Below the pieces are notes generated by a model that saw nothing but the letters and a program-made list of their open reading frames with translations, was not told the DNA's origin and did not search any database. The position numbers and the translations under genes are program-made. This document shows positions 58,320-64,000 of a stretch of DNA of 64,000 nt, piece by piece; within the stretch, counting starts at the first letter, position 1; each line of letters opens with the position of its first letter. The stretch is from positions 203,902,007 through 203,966,006 of the forward strand of contig CM060975.1 of assembly GCA_030765065.1 (NCBI GenBank), in the 5' to 3' direction. The stretch is from Deroplatys truncata (lineage: Eukaryota > Arthropoda > Insecta > Mantodea > Mantidae).

Positions 58320-59033
58320 CAGCATAACTCAGAGACGAACAGTCGGATAAACACCAAACTTTCTATTTAGGTTCAGTATCTTCCAGAAATGCGACACGAA
58401 GGTTTTCAAGAAAATCCCCCACCCCAAATTACCCTTTACATGGAACATTTTTTGAAAATTTTAATTTTCTCAGAAATTGCTCTAACGATTTTGATTAAAA
58501 TATCACATCTTTAAGATACTTTCATGACAAATAAAATGTATATCTTGAATTTTCTGGGAATATCTCCAAAAGTATTCTTCATTGTGAAGGACTTTTGCAT
58601 AACTGGTACACCATAAGAGATAGACAAAATTTTAATGCACAAAAAATGTAGATCGCGTTAAAATACACAATTTATTTTATATACATTTTTTTATTGAGTG
58701 AACCATTTTCGAGATATTGCTTGTTATTCCCTTAAATTTTCCAATACTTCCAATACACTTTTCCAATACTTTTCCAATACACTATTTCTCAAATGGGAAT
58801 TTGTTATTCATTTTTTTTATGTCATGGACATGCAAAGAGAATGGAATGCGCCACATAGCAACCAACTCTTAAAAGATTTGACTATCGCTTAAAGCCTACA
58901 TTATTTCCCTTGCATCTACAAGAAAATTAACAATAAGATTAACATCTCAATTAACATGAAGCATATGGAGAATAAGTTTGTAAAAATAGTTTGTGTAAGA
59001 GTAGAGAAAGTAATGTGAATGTAACACATCAGA
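58243..59033 (-). mobile_element. F1 element lacking the hairpin end
   Basis: Starts just before the (GT)n tract (58261-58317) and runs to AACACATCAGA. It has a small local triplication of TTTTCCAATAC (58736-58782). Confidence 0.85.
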
Positions 59034-59249
59034 TTTTTATTGAAAACATTAAAAACTAAAAAACATGTCAAAATGGTGTTTAAAACCGTATAGTGTTTAT
59101 GTAAGACAAATGTGATTTAATTGTCGCTGTTGTATTCCTTAAAGTGTGGATGGATAAGATATGTTTATTGGTTTTAAATTATTAAACCTCAACCATACTT
59201 CCTTATTAGAAAGTTATTGGTTGAGGCTTACGGAGTAGGTGGTCTCAAG

Positions 59250-59860
59250 ATAAACTTAAAACAGAATACTTTGTGATAGGGGAGAAAGATGTGATTTGGA
59301 TATAGAAGGAGTAGGAAGCATTACATTTGTTGAACAATTTAAATACTTAGGTACAGTCAGAAAATTGTACAAACGATGTTGACAGCATATCAACCAAGCA
59401 AGAGGAGCACTACAGCGTTAAACGGATTGTTGTGGAGTAGAGCGCTCCATGAAAGAACAAAAAAAGTAATTGTAAGAGTTATTGCCGAAAGCATTATGAC
59501 ATATGAATGTGAAGCTTGGCCTTGACAGAACGTCAGAAGCAATGGTTGTGTGCGTTGGAAATGGATGGTTTAAGGAGAAGCTGTAGTCTCTCCAGAATGC
59601 AGAAAGTGAGCAATGAGGATATAAGGGAAAGGATGTGTCAACCAGATTCCGTAGTTGATAGATTAGAAGGTAGTATTCTCTCATAGTATGGTCACTTCGG
59701 AAAACGCCCAATTTAAGATGACCAACCTCGAACTACCTGGAGGGCAGAAGTTGCACGAGACATACAACAAAGAAATATCAACGACGACCTCTGGTCTGAT
59801 AGACAAGGCTGGAAGCAGGCAACACAAGTGGAAAGGCCGATAAAAGTAAAATATAAGTTC
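59250..59860 (+). mobile_element. LINE reverse transcriptase C-terminal remnant, second family
   Basis: Mixed frames: FVEQFKYLGT, then ALNGLLWSRALHERTKK-like, VIVRVIAESIMTYECEAWP, LTERQKQWLCALEMDGLRRS, RMQKVSNEDIRERM, YGHF and PRTTWRAEVARDIQQRNIND. This is the standard tail of an arthropod LINE protein (KYLGT, ESI.TYG.E.W, LE.DF.RRS.R.SR...I.NE.IR..M, WYGH, GRP..TW). Broken by stops; no catalytic FADD region seen. Confidence 0.75.
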
Positions 59861-59939
59861 AAATTATTAAAGTTATTACACCAATGCAAAGCGAATGGTT
59901 CTTGGACTGTAAATGCACATTTAAGTTACAAATTAAAAG

Positions 59940-60420
59940 TAACAAAAGGAAACAAAGGAAAAGAAACATGAAGAAAGAAAAAATAGAGATAAATTGGTTC
60001 TAACTGAACAAATTTGACCTGACTTCGCGCACTGTAGCCAGGAAATTACCCATGTTTTGCCAGTTCCTCTGGTCAGCCAGTACATCCCTACATGCCAATG
60101 AACAAGTCTTAAGAATTTTTCTTTTGAGTTTAATTGTTCGCTGGTTCTCCCACTGTGAGCATCCCGCCAAAATATGTAGCCATTCTTCATCCAAAGCACA
60201 GAATGTGCAGATTCTCCTATCAGAAGCGTCAGTCATTTCCTGTGTCCTTCAGCTTCCCATGCCATTCCTGATCTTTCCTTTCTTCCTAAGTGTATATGCT
60301 CTTTATCCCAATTCAATATTACTTCATTTGCTGGACTTAAGGAGGTTTCATTTTAGAATCCTATTCTATTTGCTATTGGCTGATATCTATTGATTTTCTT
60401 TTGACACCTTAAGAAATGTT
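59940..60420 (-). mobile_element. LINE C-terminal remnant with zinc-binding cluster
   Basis: Minus strand reads DRRICTFCALDEEWLHILAG and CSQWENQRTIKLKRKI, a C-x2-C ... H ... C cluster like the one ending LINE polyproteins, followed by a 3' A/T-rich part. Upstream frames are broken. It faces the LINE at 59250 tail to tail. Confidence 0.5.
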
Positions 60421-61310
60421 CTATTTTCCTGACCAAAGGGAGACTAAATGGATAAAATTGCCAAAAGGTAACATTTTTATGCATTCTTATTAAATAGGAT
60501 TCTCTCTTTAATTTGATATATTATATAATGGTAGTATATGTTTAAAATTTCTGCTGCATCTGCCATTTTGTGCTGTGAAATCTGCACCACTATAACTCAT
60601 ACACACTTTGGAGAAGGTACTTTATCCCATCTATCAGTGGAAATTTTTCTCTACAAATTGGTACCATTTCTAAGCATGATATTTGGTTTTCTCAAGCCAT
60701 GTTTTTTCTTTCTTTGCAAATATGTGCAATTTTTTCTGTATTTTTGATTTGTAAGCTTTTTCAGTGAATGAGATTTTCCGACAAATAGTCCATTTTCTCA
60801 GAAACTGTTGAAGATAACTAAATTAAATTTTATGATGATAAAGCCAATCTCCAAGTAATAGTGTGGGTCTACTTTGGCGTTAATAATATGATCAGTTATT
60901 TAAAAAATAATTGCTGCAATTTTTAATTGAAATATGTGTAATTTAGAAAATAATTATATCTTCATTCATAAACAGACTTATTAGATAAAAGTAGATCAGT
61001 GAACTTAGCAAGCATGCATTTACGTGACTTATTGAACTTGTTAACCATAGAAGTAATTCACATTGCCAAACGCTGGTATTCTCTTATGGGTTTTTGCTTA
61101 ATGATACCGAAACTAAAGCATAATTTTAGTTTAGGAGAAATTACCAATGATTGTTCATCTGTCAAATTACTAGGTTTGCTGTAAGATCAAAATTTATCAT
61201 GAACGTCACACATTCAAAATTTTCTAGGGTTACATTTTTTCTTCATAAACTAAGAAGTTGCGTTGCACTCTATACTTTGAGAAGTGTTTATTTTGCACTA
61301 TTGCATACCC
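60421..61310. other. Intergenic
   Basis: Nothing recognised. Confidence 0.4.
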
Positions 61311-61314
61311 ATAT

Positions 61315-62725
61315 ATAGTATTTTTCAAAAATAGAGGCATAAATTCAGATATGCATTCTCCATATGCAAATAATAAAAATGGCATTACAACATGTGTCTT
61401 GAAATGCTGGTTTCTGAGCTATAGCCTTCAAAACAATGATATTCACCGGAACGTTTTTCTTCTTGCAGGTAGTTGCCGTGACAGAAGATACTAACACGAC
61501 ACTCTGACAGTTCATTCCAAGGCGAAGGGTACATTGAGTGTTGTGCAACATGTACTCATATCAGGAGCTGGCAGAAACGCACTTCATGTACGGTAAGGCG
61601 GGCGGTAATGTAGCGCTGTCTCGTCGTTTGTACCAAGAGAGGCACCTACTCACAGCGAAGATGTCCAGATCGGAAGATGTTTGAACGTCTTCATCGCCGT
61701 ATGTGCGCTTATGGGAAGTTTACAACTCTTGGTTTGGGGAGGGGATGACCAGGGGACGAGATCTACAACTCCAGATGTAGGAGGAGATTCTGGATTCTAT
61801 GCAGACGACGATGACGACTCCTATCAGGACACGAAGGTTAGCGTTGCAAGTGAATGCTCCTCATGTGATTATCTGGAGACTGTTGCGAGCGCAGCAGTTG
61901 CATCCCTATCATTTGCAACGTGGTAAGGCCATGTCACCAGCAGATTACTCTGTTCGATTCATGTGCTACAATTCTGAACTTTCCTGCCTTAGAATTATTT
62001 ACGGATGAAGCACAGTTCACACGAGATAGCATTACAAACTTCCACAATCAGCATGTATGGGTATATGAAAAATCACTGCAATTGTTCCATCTCATCAGCA
62101 AGTGTGGTTCACTGTCAACATGTGGGCCGGTATCATTGGTGATCGGCTAGTTGGGCCCCATGTACTTGTGAACAGACTTACGGACAGGCGTACACAAACT
62201 TCCTGGAAAACACCATACTTCATGTATATGAAGACACTCCACGGGGCATTCGTCAGCAAGCTCAATTCTTGCATGATGGCGCTCTCCACACTTCAGTCGC
62301 ACCGCCCGCCGGTACTTGGATCAATGGTTTGTCGATGTATAAGTAGAGGTGGCCCAATTGCTTGGCCGCCACGATCACCTAAATTTAACTCTGTCGATTT
62401 CTACTTGTGGGGTCATTTAAAACTGTTCTTTTTTGTGCCAGGTTGTGAGGAAATACGCAATACTTCTGGAATTTGGGGTTGTGTTTGCATGGCCATGATA
62501 CGCCGATATGAGGTCTGTATTCAAGCAGGAGATGGGCACTTTGTGCATCTTCTATAAAGAAAACCACTGCGGTAAGAAATACGTTCCGGTGAATATCACT
62601 ATTTTGAAGGCTTTATCTCAGAAACCAAACATTTCCGGAGACATTTTGTAATGAACTTTCTTATAGTCTACATATGGGGAATGCATACCTGAAATTATGT
62701 CACCTATTTTTTGAAACATTCTGTA
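61315..62725 (+). mobile_element. Rosa-like transposon T3, both ends present
   Basis: About 1.41 kb with TA-rich ends and terminal inverted repeats of about 150 bp. The inner parts are strongest: AGCCTTCAAAACAATGATAT with TTCACCGGAACG at 61424-61455 against its inverse at 62582-62613. The outer parts share TATGCATTC and CCATATG blocks. Encodes one broken transposase. Confidence 0.85.
61550..62557 (+). pseudogene. Rosa-like transposase of T3
   Basis: From ATG 61550: MYSYQELAETHFMYGKAGGN then VALSRRLYQERH (DUF4817-type domain). A frameshift follows, then CPDRKMFERLHRRMCAYGKF. After a second, RLLRAQQLHPYHLQRGKAMS. Then LFTDEAQFTRDSITNFHNQH with the first catalytic Asp, VWVYEKSLQ, FTVNMWAGIIGDRLVGPHVL and DGALHTSVAPPAG-like (second Asp, shifted frame), and RGGPIAWPPRSPKFNSVDFY followed by LWGHLKLF with the third Asp in SVDFY. 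Four or more frameshifts make it inactive, but both catalytic flanks are well kept. Confidence 0.85.
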
Positions 62726-62727
62726 TA

Positions 62728-64000
62728 TTGTGGTATTCATTTGTGAGGTTATTCTTCTGGTTGCATTGCTATATTAAAATGGAAAAGAAATGTCTATAAG
62801 AATTATGCTTAATAAGAAATTTATTGACCTTGTTGTCCTTTATTTATTCAATTGAAAATAACAATAATATGCATAAGAATGTTAATAGCTATAACTTGAT
62901 ATTAAATATACTAACATAAACACAAGAAATAATCTCAAATTGGATCTCCCCAAATGTAGACCGCAGAATGTTATAACAAACTTCCTGCTTCAGCCATGCG
63001 GTATACTCGTGGTGTGAGAGCATAACTCGCAGTATGTACACATGTCCGATATATTAATATATGAATTATTTCTGATGACTCTGATGATTATCTTGTGTTT
63101 TGGTTGTTACTATTAAAGTGTTAATGTTATTATTTCTTGCCACGGCTGCTGCTGTTTGGATTTTCGATAGAGCATGTTTAACTTGTCAGGGTCTGGTACG
63201 GGAAGGTAAGTACTAACAACACTAACATAAGATTAAGTCAATGAAGAACACAATGCTTTAATGGCACACGCAGAAATAACTGAGTTAGTTGGAGCTGTAG
63301 AACGGTCACTTAGCAATCAAGTATTTTATAAGTGCTACAGTAATAACGGTAGTATTTATCACACGTTCCTAAACTATACTTTGTTTCCCTTCCCATAACT
63401 TGAACTTTTAAATTTATATCATTTAAACTTTCCCACTACATTATGAGAGGTAACTAATAACTCCTGCTTCGGAGAGCTTACACGTATTTCTGCACATCTC
63501 CGCACTTTATACGCAACCGGCTTTGTTGATGGGGACGCTATAACCTAACTTCCCTAAACATTTTAAACATATCCTTCTTACAGCCTTATTGGCTGTCTTC
63601 GTTCAGCTTGGAACATTCTAGAAGACTTACCAGACTATTATTCGTTGTTTGCAAACATGTGACCTCTCTACAAAAATATGTTGTGTTAGCTTGTCGCATT
63701 TTCTCTTACACAAATACTCAAGGTCTTGCTTTTGTAACTTCCCTCTACAAGTCAAGTTTGCCTGGGCCCTAATTCAAACAAAAACATGCTTGTCGGCTTT
63801 TAACAAGGGTTCCATAGCTCCAGCTAAACTCTTACACATACATAAAACCTATGCCTTAACATCTATTTATATAAAAAGTATTTTGCTTATTAATATTATT
63901 TTACATTATAATTTACATTACTATATACATGGTATATAAGACCATAGTTACTGTCACAGCCAGAACTGCTTCTATTAATACTTTTAAGACTAAATTGTAT
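62728..64000. other. Intergenic
   Basis: No gene recognised; a 96-codon plus frame at 63649-63939 has no family features. Confidence 0.4.

Noticed and set aside
1-64000. CRISPR arrays, bacterial operons, riboswitches
   Set aside because: The sequence is eukaryotic; no array of spaced identical repeats and no operon-like gene packing exists.

Overview
This window reads as non-coding DNA from an arthropod, most likely an insect with a large repeat-rich genome (a cockroach, termite or other polyneopteran would fit; the species cannot be fixed from sequence alone). It is AT-rich, has no long open reading frames, and I found no host gene exon that I can defend. What it does hold is a dense, layered deposit of transposable elements: degraded insect-type mariner and rosa-like transposases, 3' ends of LINEs, tRNA-derived SINEs, MITEs and LTR retroelements.

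The dominant component is one unnamed non-coding family, here called F1 (about 850-980 bp when complete). About 30 complete or partial copies on both strands add up to roughly 19 kb, about 30% of the window by my hand-drawn boundaries. In its forward orientation F1 starts TCTGATGTGTTACACTCACA, carries ACTTTCTCTACT just inside that end, has a dinucleotide microsatellite at a fixed internal position, and ends in a terminal hairpin closed by the inverted copy AGTAGAGAAAGT followed by an A run. It inserts into A/T homopolymers. This set of features (subterminal inverted repeats, internal microsatellite, 3' stem-loop, insertion in T runs, no coding capacity) resembles the non-autonomous Helentron relatives (HINE/DINE-1 type). 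That assignment is an inference.

Layout: 0.5 kb MITE; 2.0-2.6 kb mariner pseudogene; 3.6-4.4 kb F1; 6.2-6.6 kb internally deleted mariner; 6.8-8.8 kb nested F1 copies; 9.9-10.8 kb two LINE 3' ends; 13.3 kb F1; 14.4-14.9 kb SINE-A pieces; 15.6 kb F1; 17.6-20.4 kb two LTRs in inverted orientation; 20.8-22.5 kb rosa-like transposon; 22.6-23.9 kb F1; 23.9-28.8 kb a young non-autonomous LTR retrotransposon (two differences between its 492-bp LTRs, ATAT target duplication, no gag-pol); 29.7 kb MITE; 30.1 kb SINE-B; 31-37.7 kb F1 cluster with SINE-B; 38.4 kb LINE; 39.5-41.9 kb rosa-like transposon holding both a SINE-A and an F1; 41.9-44.2 kb F1 with an LTR inserted; 45.1 kb SINE-B relative and 45.6 kb transposase fragment; 46.6, 49.2 and 52.4 kb F1; 48.6 and 50.5-51.1 kb SINEs; 54.5-59.0 kb F1 cluster; 59.2-60.4 kb two LINE pieces; 61.3-62.7 kb rosa-like transposon with about 150-bp terminal inverted repeats.

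Nesting gives a relative timeline: old F1 copies are interrupted by a SINE, an LTR and younger F1 copies, and a rosa-like transposon was later hit by SINE-A and by a young F1. The most useful finds for follow-up are the F1 family with its paralogous empty site, and the young LTR element whose interior is not gag-pol.
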